Below, one piece after another: positions 11,960 through 27,200 of a stretch of DNA of 64,000 nucleotides (the first letter of the stretch is position 1; every line of letters begins with the position of its first letter). The translations under genes were made by a program, and so were the position numbers. The DNA comes from Lineus longissimus. Lineage: Eukaryota; Nemertea; Pilidiophora; Heteronemertea; Lineidae. Below the pieces are notes generated by a model, which searched no databases, was not told the DNA's origin, and saw only the letters and a program-made list of their open reading frames with translations. The stretch lies in contig NC_088321.1 in NCBI RefSeq assembly GCF_910592395.1, positions 5,334,001 through 5,398,000 on the forward strand, written 5' to 3'.

Positions 11960-12712
11960 GACCCAACGCGCCGCGTAGCGGCAAAATAGCGAAGCTGGCG
12001 AAACATCTATAACGGGTCACTGTGATCTCATTGATATGGACTTATAGCGCGATTATGGGGTTGTAACTATTTTGCTGTATATTGTCACGAGGAAAGAAAA
12101 GCACGCGACCTAACGCCAACCTATTTATGTAAAGTGATAATTAGAAGGTATATAGTTCAGGAAATGTTAATAAATAATCATTCCTTATCGTCTTTTGGGA
12201 GCATTTTTAATTGTAAAAAGGATATGCCTACGTCACAGTGTCTTTGCGATGGTCATTTTTATCACAGTAGTCTCGCGCAGCTAGACCCTCTTCACTTATC
12301 AGTCTGGCGCAATTCATTATACTAGACCTAGACGTATTCCACCACAATGCATCTGGGCCGAAGAAACACTGCGCAAGATTACCTCGAGCTGGAGCTAAGA
12401 ATAGATTTTGCTAATGAGCATACTTCCTCATTGAGTTTTCCAAGAATGGTGCATATCGCGCAAAGCTACTTAGTCTAATACCATTCGGCCCCGCGTAGTG
12501 GCGCTGAGGCGGCCGCTGTAATCAAGGGAGTGGTTGAGTCACTATATGTTATGAAGGACCAACCAAATTGCTTACATTTTCGCATTGCTACAATGAAAGA
12601 CCTATTACTGAAGACACATGTCTGTTGACTGTGCTCTACAGTCAACATACACCACTATACCCCTTACACTCAGAAACCACAAACGCCCACCCCTTACTTC
12701 TGGATTTATTTT
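11960..12712 (+). repeat. Interspersed repeat, copy 1 (pair with 34205-35052)
   Basis: It shares long blocks with 34205-35052: GCGCCGCGTAGCGGCAAAA, GGACTTATAGCGC, GGAAAGAAAAGCA, GCGACCTAACGCC, GTCTCGCGCA and CTCAGAAACCACAAACGCCC. A near-palindrome, CTGTTGACTGTGCTCTACAG followed by TCAACA, lies at 12622-12647. It has no coding capacity. The second copy directly precedes the Kolobok-like gene, so this one may be a non-autonomous derivative. Confidence 0.6.
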
Positions 12713-15519
12713 TGTTTAATGCATTATTTTACAACAAGAAATCGATCGGAAGTGATCAACGTATACCAATTCATGAGCATATGGAATCGGATACTGTACT
12801 GTGAAATTGTGTTCGAACTTTCTGACGACTGTAGCGCTGTTTCATCAGGCCCCAGAGGAAATTCACCAATAAGATTTCATATCTATAATAACCAATCAGA
12901 TACCAGAAAAATAATTTTGTTCCCCCTATTTACTTCTTCCTCGTAACGGACACAACTACAGATTAAATAACGTTTCTTGCATCATTTGCTGTGTTCCAGT
13001 GACTGATGGCATATACCCTCGATATAAATAATCGGCAGCTGAAAGCATTATTATGACATTTGACATTTTTGAAAATACTTATAATTTTCCTCGCTGTGTA
13101 AAACAAACCTAAGCAAAGGTCCTGAAATATGTACCACATCTGCATATTGTTCTAGCCTACCCATCTACCGATTCTGGATACTTATCATGAGTATCCCCCT
13201 CCTGATCGGAGGTAATAGAGAGAATTTCCCACCCCAACACAGCTCTGAGCATGAATTACAGTCGTTATGAGACACATTCAACTGAACAAATGTAAAGAAC
13301 GATTTCATACTGATGAACCACCTTCACTCGTGAACGGATTATCCGAACATTCCAATTACGCTGCAAATCATGAAGCCGCATTCCAAGTTGAAAGCGGCGG
13401 CCTCCAACTTTGAATCTGACATCATATATATATATATAATCCACTTAGTTTTTTTTAAATTCTTGCGGATAAAATTTGTTAGGTCTACACTTTTGGTATT
13501 AAAATTGACCTATCACGTTCCAGATGTGTGAGTTCAACTAAGTTCATTTGGTAACAACGATGTGAAAAACACTTTTAAAACGTTTAACCATTCCGTAAAA
13601 TCCTGATTTTATTTGAATATGGTAATCCCAATTTAAAATAGGCTCCCCTCTGATGAACTGTACTGTATACCGTATAAAATTCATCTGGAGTTTCGGGGTT
13701 TTATAAACAGTAAAGTTGAAGCTTACGAAACACAGTGCCATTCGTGACACACTGTGGCGAACGTGAGATATGTTATTGCGTGCGTTTGAATTTACCATGT
13801 GGCGGCCTCTGGACTAATTAAAAAACAGTTGACGAGGATTTTTGATGCAACATGACGAGGACAATCTTCTAGTTTCTGACGACGAATTGGCAAAAATATA
13901 GGACTTTAGGCACAGATGAATATGTGACAGGAGCTTAATTCGTTGTTGAAGCAGGCTATAAGGCTGTAAGGAAATTGTGTTTTCGAGCCGAAATACAGCT
14001 ATAGTTTTAGTTGACAGCACTATTCTTCTTTATGGGATCACAGAAAAATAAACCTTTTATTCCCCAAATGACGTGCGGTGGGCAGGCCAGCCACAAGATC
14101 CAATCTAGTCCGGGTGTATGCCCCTATAAATCCGGTCTGCCCACAAAGGTCAAAGCGTCAAAAAAAACTTTGTTCCAAGACTGACAAATCCCTCGATCAT
14201 CAAACCTCTGCCGTATAGAAAGCTAAATCTCCAATATTTTTATCCAATGTATACCGATGAACCAATATTGTGCAATATGACAGGCCCTTTCAACCTCGAT
14301 ATTTCAACATGTGCGATGGTCCAAACTTTTTCGGTGATGGCAAAATAGTGCCAATATTTTACGGATTAAATCATCTCATCACAAGCGTTTTGTAGGACAT
14401 ATACAAGTTGAAATATTGTTGTAAAATAACTAATAAGCTAAAGTGAATTTTCCTGATCTTGAGGTTATTTATAAATAAGTGAAGTATAGATACGTTACCG
14501 ACTCGACAATGCCCAATGATCTCAATGCACCTTAATGATATTCATCTGTTCGACTGTACACATTTTAAAAAAGGTTTACTCTTTTTACGAAGCGGTTAAA
14601 CGTTTTTAAAGTGTTCTTCATACATTGTCATATCGTTGTGGCCAAATTAACCTAGTTGAACTCAGAAATGTGAACACCAGATTATCCTTAGGGTAGGTCT
14701 AACCAATTCTCGAGTGTAATAATCTGTTTCAAATTTCTAGGGTCTTCTTTGCTTGGTTTGCCTGTCCCGCATACAGACCTTTTGCAACCCTCATGTTCCC
14801 TCCATTAGACAGTATTCTCCCCCTGACATATAAAAAGAGTATTGTTTTTTCAAGATGTCAACTAACGCCGTTCAATTATGACACCAGCCGCGCATGCCAA
14901 GAACTGTCTATTTGTTTACCGCCGCTTATTATTTTACTTTCAGCGGGAATGTGTTCAAACACAAAATTGGAGCCGGCATAGCTATACATGTAGCCCGGTG
15001 TACCGGGTGGAGCAACGCGCCATAGCTACCACACCAAAATACTGTTAACCAAGTTTAGAACCGATATGTCGATGACATCGTTGGAGTTATCATAAGAGGG
15101 GGGGGGTGATTTGGATATTCTACTGAATAAACCCGTTACCCCAATGCAGTGCTGAACTCAAAAGTGAGGCATTCTCTGCAGACAACGAAGGGTGTATTTT
15201 GAGTTAAGTCCAGAGATCAGTATACAGTGTATATAAAATATTCGGACAAAAATGTCTGAACTTGATTCAATCACTGACCTCCATGTTTTCGCGGTAATGC
15301 TTTCATTTAAAACACGAGCAAATTATCCGGGGATCGAGCGGGCATGTTGATAAAATCAGCCTTAACTCCAGACTAACGATCGACAGTAACGTGGGACTCT
15401 GGATTTTCGAGGATAGTTAAAATTAGGCAGGCTATACTTGGAATGAAATTAAAATTCAGTTTTAGTGATTTATTGAAAATAACGTGTAACTCTAAAAGTT
15501 TAGATAGCAATGAAAGATA
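12713..15519. other. No gene recognised
   Basis: AT-rich DNA with short frames only, none with recognisable motifs or splice support. A short (TA)n run lies at about 13423-13437 and a run of nine G at about 15098. Confidence 0.4.
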
Positions 15520-15521
15520 TA

Positions 15522-15699
15522 CAGTGGAACCTCCCTTAGCGGACACCTCTCTATAAAGGACAACCTCTCTATTAAGGACACTACTTTTGATCCCAAATTG
15601 GTTGTTTCCATTCAATTTGACCTCTCTAATCAGGACACCTCTCTATTAAGGACAGTACTTGTCAGTCCCGAGGGTGTCCTTAATAGAGAGGTTCTACTG
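15522..15699 (+). mobile_element. Tc1/mariner-type MITE, TA target
   Basis: A 178-bp element with TA on both sides (15520-15521 and 15700-15701). The left end is CAGTGGAACCTCCCTTAG and the right end, reversed, is CAGTAGAACCTCTCTATTAA. The inner repeated phrase AGGACACCTCTCTATTAAGG is typical of this common invertebrate MITE design. It is non-coding. Confidence 0.78.
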
Positions 15700-15701
15700 T
15701 A

Positions 15702-17274
15702 CGTTTATATGCAAAGGCCGAACCTGTTGGTGTCCTGAGGTCAGGCACATGGTTTGTATAAACTCGAATTATATGGCTCATTTTCACCACATGCTATATG
15801 AGAACTTTAAAACCCATGAATAAATCAAAATTCTGGCAAAGCTGGCTTTTCATTTCTGAGAGCTTTCGCTAAACCACGTCTTTGAAATTGACAAAACATT
15901 TTCTTCCGTGTTGACTTTAAAAAAACTTGTTGCAATTCTGCTGATCCGAAAAATAAAATTATAAGCTCACTAGTTTTTTTTCTTTGACAGCATTCACAAA
16001 AACCAGTTTAATCATTTTCCGAGCCATTTTGCATACTTAATTCGAATACTATTTGTCATGTTTGTCCAATGTTATCGGAAGTGTGCTGGATGGTGCACAA
16101 AAAAAGTGTCATTCGATTATAATTTGCCGTTACTTCTAATTCCGCCAGAACTTATCTGCAAGGGGTGGGATTGTTAGACATTTTGAAAAATATGACAACA
16201 GCTTGTGAAGAGGATGACAGCACATGCCATGTATAATATCATGGTTAAAATTATTCCAGATTTAGTTGGTAGATTTGCTGTCATCCGTACGAGCTGAGCG
16301 GTTTCTCGAATCAACACCATGCCAAAAACATACAATGTAGCTAAACAGGTATTACAACCCTATGATATTCCAACAAATCAGTTTATATTGGTCATGAATG
16401 GCCACGCATATAATTGGGCGCCAAAACATTCAGTCAACAGTGGTTTGATCGAGTCGATCAGGGGCGGGCTTGGGATTGGCGCTCTCACTATATCTTATCC
16501 ACTGTCTTATCGGTTGATGATACTTTCACTCTCCATTATTCTCGTCATAACAACATCTATGTAATTTAAATAGCAGTGGTTGAGAATGAAAATGTTCTCG
16601 CCATCTTGAGTTAAAACTGTATGCAGTGCTAGAGAATGGAATCGTACCGGAAACATGTAGAGCGGGTTACTTCTCGAAAGTTGGCACAAACTGCTTTTTC
16701 CATTTTTTACTAATCATGGGAAGGTGTTTCCAGCCGTGCAGTCTAACATATCGCGATCGGCGTGCTCATCCGGTCGGTTTAAAATGGAAGCAGCAGCTAA
16801 TCGTTAAGTTCAGCAGTTATACTGCCAGGTGTTGTTTAATTAAGAGCAACGTGTACATGTATGCACGTCAATAAGGATCTACCGATAAGGTGGTACAAAA
16901 TTGGTGACAACTCGCAAAACGGAAACTCTTGCTTGATCACTGATTACCTGCTTGTATGGCAGCTTCCCAGGATCTCACTAAGCCCTCTGGAGGGTGGGAG
17001 TTGGTGTGTTCATTGTGGGTTTAAAATATGTACACGTGGAGGTCCTTCAGGTTCGAGGTATACATTTTATAGTCTGCTGTTACTGATCCCGAGAGATTCA
17101 TCTTTTTACGGTTTTGCTACTCTACCGATCTTTTTATGTTTTATGAAATAAGACGTGGTTTGGTACTTGTTGGTATTCGTCTATCAATCTCAACTGAACT
17201 GGTGTTACTGATTGTACCAATTTATATATCAGGCGATCTATTTATTGCGACTCAATGCACTTGGGTTGCGTTAA
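15702..17274. other. No gene recognised
   Basis: AT-rich sequence. Frames at 16319-16564, 16626-16874 and 16861-17151 are short, lack motifs and overlap in different frames. I see no splice-supported exon. Confidence 0.4.
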
Positions 17275-17820
17275 GATGAAATGGCCAAGGCCATTGTGTT
17301 CACCTCCCTCACAGGCAGTTTATTAGATATGATAGAAAAAAATACCGATTATACAATTTTAGCTACCTGGTGGACAAAGCAAGAATCGAACCACCCCGAA
17401 ATTCAGTCTGCGAGGTTTCATAATAGCTAGGGCTACATACTTATATACATGTATTATATATAACCAACTTCCATGTCAACAGCTCGATCCAGTAGTTACG
17501 GAACGTGCCACCTTCGGCCAATTTACGCTAGTCGACCCCTGTGAATTTGAAAAGTGAACGTGTGTAATAAAATGTCATGTACCGTCATTATATGAACCTA
17601 TGATAACGATTTGGGGATGATCTGGCCCTTAGGGACAAAGCAATTTTTGTGTTTTCGGGCATCGAATCGGACCGAAATTTAGTCTGCAAGGTGTCATTTG
17701 ATAGTGAAACATATGCACGAAGTTTTTAAGTTGATAAATCAAGTAGCTACAACGCGTGCCTGGCTAACGGACGACGACGACGACGACGACGACAAGCTCA
17801 CAACCTCTCTTGATGACGGG
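17275..17820 (-). mobile_element. Hairpin-ended repeat, copy D (decayed, reversed)
   Basis: It begins GATGAAATGGCCAAGGCCAT, the reverse complement of the right end of copies A and B, and then has TGTGTTCACCTCC. It ends with a (GAC)n run followed by AAGCTCAC, the reverse of the left end. The internal phrases for 'lacks affinity' GGCACGTT and GGTCAC are recognisable on the minus strand. It is shorter and diverged, so older than copies A and B. Confidence 0.6.
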
Positions 17821-18054
17821 TAATGTTCATATCAAATGCATTACTGAGACTTGTTGTGATCATTTACAAAATGTTTGTATTAATTAGTGGATAACATAAC
17901 ATTGGTCCGACCAAGGCAAGTAGTGCTGGTTTTGATAGTTTAAGTTTAGTCTATACTCGATTTGATTTGAAGAGGTACAGGAAGGTTTCATGTGGTTGAT
18001 TGGATGCTGACTCTTGCCTGACGCAGGATACTTTCACTGTTCTTCTTATGATTG

Positions 18055-18394
18055 ACACTTAGGCCTGGCTAGCTCATGCTGGTCTTCATTCGATCAACGA
18101 TTACCGACATTCGCAAGCGTTTCCGGATACCAAAACTTTGCCAAACCGGCAAGTCTAATTTACATAAATGCGTCAAAAGCAAGAGGGTTAGTCAGTGGTA
18201 AACCGTTTGACGCTCCGACCCCAGCGGCACTTCAAGCCAACAAGTTACTAAAAGCGCTTCCATTCATTACCGCCGAAGTGGATTTTACCGGAGCCGAGTA
18301 TGATCTGAAGGAAAATTCGGACGCCGAAAATAAAGCTTACACATGTTTGTCTCTTAACCTCTGCGGTGACACGCGCCGCACTTATAACTTGTAA
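18055..18394 (+). other. Unrecognised open frame without ATG
   Basis: About 113 codons are open and end at TAA (18392-18394). Segments such as NFAKPASLIYINASKARG, PTPAALQANKLLKALPF and ENKAYTCLSLNLCGD have protein-like composition, but there is no start codon and I see no convincing acceptor. The reading seems to continue with stops to about 18660, so this may be a decayed element gene. I cannot name a family. Confidence 0.3.
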
Positions 18395-19846
18395 AAAAAC
18401 ATTTTATAAGCATTTGGCAAGTTTGCCGACAGGCGCTCCTTGTCGGAACGCATAATTTCAGGCAATGCATCGACATATCTAGCCGAAGCGGACTAACTGC
18501 AGAAACTGTGTGAGTCTGAGGACATTATTCATATCTCACAAAACATCGCATGGCCCTGCAAATGGTTATACGACGTGTATATACGTCATATGGGCTGCAA
18601 AATATTCCTACGGAAGAAGAGACGATAGTCGACGAACGCCTTTTTATCTACGCATTTATGGATTAAGAGACACAACCACAATCTGACGCCGTCGCATCTA
18701 TCATAAAAGGGATGTCACTTATCTCCCTACATCACTCGATAGATGACGATGAACAATTGGATCTTGCCTACGAGATCAAGTGGATGGATTAACAAAATCG
18801 TGCAGATATAACACCAAGTGTTGTGCCTCAAGGTCAAGGTTGTCTCTTCATTTATTTGATACCTGACTCGAGATCTCGATGATTGGTAAAATTAAACGTA
18901 ACACAGTGGAATTGAAACAATAAAGTTCCTCGACACCACCGGATCATAGGAGAAAAAAGAAGCCATGCAGTGAATTAAGCTCTGAAGTTTACGTAGAATT
19001 TTAGAAATAACATCCTCTGTGGATGCTAAAGTTTCTAAAGTTTTCATTCTCACTATTTTATTCTTCGGAAGATCGGGCAGTCCAGTGAATCGGACACTTC
19101 CGCTCTCATTGGTTTTCATGTACGGCATGTTTTTCTTGGACACGAACACTCAAAAACTGCATCGACAAAAATATTTATAATATACTATTACTGAATATCG
19201 TCCAGACACCAAGCTTGTAAATATGGTTACATCTAATAAATGGATGCAGCCCAGGATGACTTCTTAAGTTGCGCTTTACAATATAACTTGGCTAATTGTT
19301 TCTTATCACACTTGACAAATCATTCAGTGCCATATTGCGGCGGCCGTAGTTACACCGATATTTTCGGAAATCTATTCCCCAACTGGTCAAAATTGGGCCG
19401 CTTTATTCATATATTTAGTATGTTAATTGGCTGGGTTATGCCACTTGCGTGCGCTTTTAAAATATCGCTTGTATTGGTAGTTTATCCGCTGTACATGCTA
19501 GGTAATATCAGTGTTTATTTTTTCATAGACCTCCGTCGGATGCACTGACCTTTATTCGTTCATTCTCAAATTGGAAAATCACCTTCACATCAGAAATAGC
19601 GGCCGACGTCACGGCCAAGTTCACCGCATAGCTTCATGAAAAAAAACCCTGCCCAGTTTGGCAATTTGACACCTGCGGACGAGTAACAATTGCTTTCAGT
19701 CAGCTGAGATCGCCGTTCACTAACACGACTATCGACCAAATCGAATATTGAAAAACTTAGGCCCCAATAAGCGGAACCACGTCATTAAAACTCACCTGCA
19801 CACTCGTGAACTGACGTCAGTTTCGTTAAAAGAGATTTCAAGTGAA

Positions 19847-20032
19847 GTTCACATTGCAATCTCAGAACGGTTTGAGTCAAAGCGGTTCACGAGAAACACG
19901 TTACGAAGCGGTTTGCGTAGACTAGTTGGAAATTGGTTCGAAAATTTTACAGTGGGAGCACGTCAGACCGTTTTGATGTCTTAAATTGGTGTACAATGGC
20001 ACTTTAAACCGGTTTGAGATTGCAGCGTGAAC
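19847..20032 (+). mobile_element. MITE-like inverted-repeat element
   Basis: The left end, GTTCACATTGCAATCTCAGA followed by ACGGTTT, is mirrored by the right end AAACCGGTTTGAGATTGCAG followed by CGTGAAC. Each end is about 27 bp with few mismatches; the element is about 186 bp. It is non-coding. The superfamily and target duplication were not determined. Confidence 0.6.
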
Positions 20033-20830
20033 ACGTCATATATGGCTCAGTCAAGTGGCAAACAATTCTACAATGATGTCAAGCTACCATCACCAAGTCA
20101 GTGCTATCAGCTTCATATCAGATAATTGTTCCTATGAGAATATATCGTTGACAACAGCCAGCACTTGGGATCTGCAATACTTGGTTAGTATTATTTGAGC
20201 AGGCACTCCGCCACCTGCCTTCGAACATGACAAAGACAATCGACTGGCTGATAGTTTTGATGACGCCTTTGCTTACCCTGAGCTGAAAGAAAGAATACAG
20301 ATGTTGTATAATGTGTAAATTTTTTTGTAACGTTAGCTTTTTGGCCACAAATACGAGACTAGTTAATGTATAACGAAATCTCCGTTTCAACAATATTGAT
20401 GTGTTTGGTCGGAATGCCTAATCCATAATTATTATGTAATGCTACATTCTTCTTATTGGGTCCCAAAATATTCTTGTTTCCGACATTCAGTAGATACACT
20501 GGGCTATATTATGTTTACCAATGATAAATCCTATAGTTACTTTCAACGATATTTTAAGTGTATAACACCTTCATTCACTCAGTTGTTCTTATCACCTTGA
20601 ACAGATGTTATCGTAAAACGGCCGTTCACTTTTTCTGTACAAAACTGTAATACTTATATATTTCTTATGATTGATATTTCCCCATCACTCTTATAATGTC
20701 ATCTGTGCCTTCAATGATTACAATGATGACAAACTGAAGAGAGTTAATGATATCATTTGCGCCTCTGATCTGCTTACCTTATATCTCTGAAAGAGAGAAT
20801 ACAGAAGTTGTAACGTAAACTCCTCATATC

Positions 20831-20880
20831 GGAAGGCCATGACAATGTCATGTCATTTTAATGACATTGTCATGGCCTCC
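20831..20880. repeat. Long near-perfect hairpin
   Basis: GGAAGGCCATGACAATGTCA, then a short loop with an extra TGTCATTT, then AATGACATTGTCATGGCCTC followed by C. The arms pair over about 20 bp with one mismatch. It could be a terminal relic of a foldback element. Confidence 0.6.
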
Positions 20881-22849
20881 CGACTAGTTATTAGGCACTC
20901 TATTAAAGTTAAAACTTAAATAGAGTGAGCGGCTTTTTACCTCATATGTTTGTACTTCCCTTGTTTCATTATTAGCAAACCATACTTTTGAAACATTTTT
21001 AGCTCAGCTGACAAAGTCAGCTGAGCTTGTCAAACAAGCTGCTCAGTGGCGTCCGTCTGTCAGTCCGTCCGTCCGTCCGTCCGTTAAACCCATGGTGCAC
21101 ATTTTGTAACCGTAAGACCTAGAGACTTCAATTTTGCATTTCTGGATACTTCTGGTCAAACTCTACTTTCAAAACAAAATTTGTCGCCATTCGACCTACT
21201 TCCTGCGAGCGAGAGCGCATGAAGGAAACTGGCCTATATCGGCCTAGGAGCGGCAGAATTAGTCGAAATATGCTTTAATATTAAGATAAAATTCTTGAAA
21301 AACTATTTTATTGAGAAAAAGTTCAAAATTTTAACAGGAGAGGGCGCTACCTGCCTTTTAATTATTTCTGCTGATTCAAATTCCCGCCCGATGACGTCAG
21401 CCATCAATGAAGTCTCCTATTTGCCAGTTCTCAAAACATGGCAGCTACACAAAAAAGCAGCAGTAGCTCCAGGAATAAATCACTGTTCACTTCAGCTTCG
21501 TAATCGATTGTACCCCCACTTTATTGTGTTTTGTGTGGTGTTCCTATTCAATCAACGATGTGAGGCCTTAATATGTTGGTTTTAATTGAGAAGGTGCATT
21601 TTAGCGGCCTACGAAATACCGAAGCGGAGACAAAATGGCGGCATGTTGTTTACTCGATCCATGTGCAATAATCTTGGAGCTCAATGACACTCAGCTCGAT
21701 GACGATGGCCCGCTACCTGGCTACGGGCTAGTACTACGGTAGTCTGGTAGGCGATATTATCACCAGTTCGTTTCAGTGGTAGTCGTAAGGTCTTTAGGGA
21801 CTACTTTCAGAAATTAGTTCTTGAAAATTTGGCCACATTTCTGTGAAAACGATATCGGAAGTGCATGCTCTGTTATTCGCGATGACATCGCCGATGTATT
21901 TTGAAGTGGAGAATTCCCACAGTATGTGCAGTGAATCGGCATGATTCTGTTCGCCTATTAAGTTTTAGTTCTACGATTCTTTCATGAGTAAAAAGTAGAC
22001 ATTCTAAGCAATACAATAATGTCACTCCCATAAAAATTGATTGGAAATTGAGGGAGCTACGGCACTCTCTTCGGCAACTGACAGCGCTGAAAAAATACAT
22101 TGCATACTGTACAATACCAAATAGCGTAGGGAATCACCAGAAATGACGTCATCGCTGGTCTAAATAGAAAACTACGGTGGCGCAGTAGAGCACAAGGAAA
22201 GGTTTAGCATTAACTTCGTCATGCAAGCTTCAGCAACAAAACGATTTCTCATGAATGATTTACTTGATCATCATCAGCTTGTTTCCCCTGATAGATAAAA
22301 AAAATGATTTACAATTTCCACCAAAGTTTTCTATTTTGTGTATAGTCACATGTTATTTAACTGGCAAGGAGCCAAGCAGACAATCAAAACTTACTATTGT
22401 TCAATAAAACATAATTTTCTTAACTCTGTCATATTTTTCACTTTCATACTAAACAACGCAGGTTTCCCTTCATGACCCAAGAATAATTCTTTAGACATTT
22501 TTAATGACTCGGAATCCATGCACTCTGATTCTCCATAAATGGATGTATGGTTTGACCAATTCTTGCATGACATGTCCACCAAACAAAATGTGAATGCAGT
22601 CCGGCAAAGAGGAACAACCAACCATTCACTTCGACTTTTAAAGGCTACATGGTTCCAAGAAAATACATTTATACTACCAAGTAAAAGGTTCATCCTACAT
22701 TTTCGTTCATATGTAGTCTAGCATTTACTTGTTTTGGTAGCAAATACTGATTTCTAAAAATCCTTTGCTTTCACAAGAACTAAACTATTCCAATTTTTGA
22801 AGCATACTAAATACTTCAAAATCTGGAGTAAAAGCTTATGCTAGTTTTT

Positions 22850-24041
<1,192 letters not shown>

Positions 24042-24257
24042 ATTATTCATATGGCCCATCAACAGGTGCATACCATAAACCATGAGAATGTTCCAACAGT
24101 GGCATAATTATGTCAACCAAAAACATTGGTACCGTAGTGAACGCAAAAGGATATCAAATACCATGGAGCATGCCATTTTCATGCATAATGAACTAAACAC
24201 CGGGAAGATATTAATGATATTAACTCAGCTGAGCGCCAGGCCCTTGGGCCTCTTGTT

Positions 24258-27200
24258 GTCTTTTTAAAAATAGGTTTTTAGTATCAGAAGTAAGAAAGAC
24301 ATGATTTTTGTTAATCTCTGCCCTCAAAGGGTCAATGAATTCCTCGCGCGGGAATTTGCTTTCCCGCTCTCCGAAATGCAGTGTTGTTTTGCCGAGAAAT
24401 GGGAGTCCGAAGCCTTACAAATGACGCATTTTCTCTCCCGATGTTTTAATTTTTCGAAGCGATGTTAAGAAAAGACGTTGAATGTACCCTTTGTATTATT
24501 AAAGTCATCCACCATCGTGGTTGATTTGGGCTATATTCCTAGTATAGACTCTATAGCAACAAGGAAAACAATTTCTGTGTTGATGCATGGCTCCAGGCAG
24601 TGCATATATTCATGCATTTCTCCATATGTGGAGGATCTCCGGGCTCTGGGTAACTCGCGTCCAGTTAAAACATTGGAATAGCGTTTCAGTCAGTTTTTAA
24701 ATCATGAATTTTATATGCAGTTGGGTGGTGGAAACTACTAGAAACTGTAATAATTAAAGGTGACTGGAAGTAAAAAAATTGGTAAAATTACCCTAACAAT
24801 GCCATTGGTAATTTAAGAGTCAAAACGCAATACTTAATAAATTTACCATATAGAAATGATTTAACACACAAAATATGCAATATCGATGTGGTGAGTTTTT
24901 GCTTAAAATTCCATTCATCTTGCATTAAGACTGTTTGTTCGATAAACCAAAAATTCAAATGCAAATACACACTAACACATTGGTCAATGAAAGCTCTGAC
25001 ATGTCGTAGGTTTTGATTTGGTGATTTCATCTTAGACCTGAAGCCGAAAACGGATACATTTGGCACCAAATGTTGACATACCAATAATGGAACATTACAA
25101 AAGTAAGCAATATGTGACGATTGGTTACAAGAATACTTTTGTTTTTTTTATAAAGATGAAACGAAACGCACGCCAAAAATAAATCTAACTTACGGTAACT
25201 TCATGTTTATGTTAACCAGCATATTAACTCCGGAAAAGAATGACGGCCTTCTGCCCTAAAAGCTCCTCATGATTGTTCCAAGTGGGTCTTTTAGACTTGC
25301 CACACCGAATATATTTTCAATACCTCTCCTAATATGCACTTGACAGATAAAAACACACTCGCGCCTAACTGATAGGTCTGGATCCTCCAACCTTGTCTCA
25401 GCGCTCCATTTTCAACTCTGAAATGCCGGTAAATCGCGTGTTTTTCACTGAATATTATTGAAAATATCGTCGCTCCCTCCGTGTCTCGCAAGGAACGTCG
25501 AAGTCGAAGTTCGAGAGCGGGATTTTTTGACAACCTGCCTCCCCCCTCCCCCCGGAAATAATCCTGGCGTAAACCCTGCTTGTGAGCATTTGTTACCAGC
25601 AATAGTAGCATGCTGGGGTATACATATGGAAAAATCCGTTGCGAGCTTTGCTGGCGGTTACCTTGCGAGCATGCTGGGGTATAAATGTGACGGCTCCAGT
25701 CAAGCTCGATTATTTTTTGTTCTTAATAAATGTTTGTACGAGCTGGTTTCCCCGATCGCGTTTCCGACAATTTCTTGGCGAACTCTATGTAAGCCCTGCG
25801 CTGTTAATTTTTGTATGTGGTTGTGTGTGTGTTTCCTCTCCGGGGAATGTATCGTGCAAGTAAATCGAACCAGTGTATTATTACGCTCTCATTTGCTTAT
25901 AGAAATCGTTTCGGTGGCGTTTGGGAGCGAAACGATGCCATTGTATTGGAAGTGATACCTCAGTTTGTCGTTTACCACATGAAGTCAATAAATGGCCAAA
26001 AGTTCATTGCATAATCTTAATCAGGCTAAAGTTGGAGCTGACATTTGCGGCTTATCCAATTATTAAATAGATATTTGACTAATAGGTCTCGCGGTATGAT
26101 TTATTGCCTCACTTTCTCTTTTCAGACAAAGACGATTTTTCGCCTGGGCCAGAATAAGGAATAAAGATGCGGTGGATACTAAATTGCAGCCCAAAACAAT
26201 TTACGGTAGCGCAGCTTCTTTTCCGGGGCACCTGCCTTAGTGAAGCTTTGTCTTCACGTGGGTTCCGAGGCTGAGTTTTCTGTCTTTCCCTGCCATACCG
26301 GTATATTTTGTGAACGGCATTACCACGGTACTACATTACTACTTGCTACCGAATTAACTCTTGAGCCCCCATTGTGTATGTCGCCTTCCTATCTGCTTCG
26401 GTATGAGCAACGTTTGAAAGACAAGAAACTCAGTCCTCAGCCCACGTAATCGTATGGTGTCGATTACAATAATTCATTTTCTTATATGGTTCTCCCGACT
26501 GTCTCAGTTCTCATTTTGAAGAAAAAAAGGAAAAAAGGGAAGTTTTCGCACCAAGATCTTAAATCTATGCGCTTCTTTTCTCCGCGTTTTGAAAGGTTTT
26601 TCGGTATTTTTGTTATATTTGAGGAGATCTCGGGTGAATAAGGAAACTATTTGCATGCCACACGGTTATCTATAGTGTAAGATTGTCCAATCACTCCTTG
26701 CGAGACGATAGCTTTCGCCGAGGATGTGTCTTATCCTAATGATAAACCGAAGAAATGAATGTGATATGTTGGCGTTAATTATTTTCAAAGATACAAACAG
26801 TTCGAACAATTTATCTTTGCATTACAATGCTTTAAATGAAAGCCATTCCAGTACAGTGCGGAGCCCAGTGGTCGAATCGTGCTGCAACTTTGTCGTCCGA
26901 ATCTTCTCTGTACTGATCTCTGGTCGCTCTCACACGGTGTCTGCAGAGAATGCCTCGCTTTTATTCGTGAACTGGCCAGGGGGTAATGAATATATTCAGT
27001 AGAAGATCAGAATGCGCATCAGGCCGGGGGGGGGGGGGGAGAGTCACGGTCACTGCATGAATTATCGTAATTTTTCTGGTCCCACATTACCCCCTGGTTA
27101 TGGCTCAGGCTTCCACTCGTTGTCCGATTCATCTTTCAATGGTTGGTTGTACATCAGTCTCTCAATTTTGAAATTTTCTGTCGAGGGGGTCATCCATCTC

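Noticed and set aside
25458-25955. 165-codon plus-strand frame
   Set aside because: No motif, overlaps other open frames on both strands, no splice or codon support.
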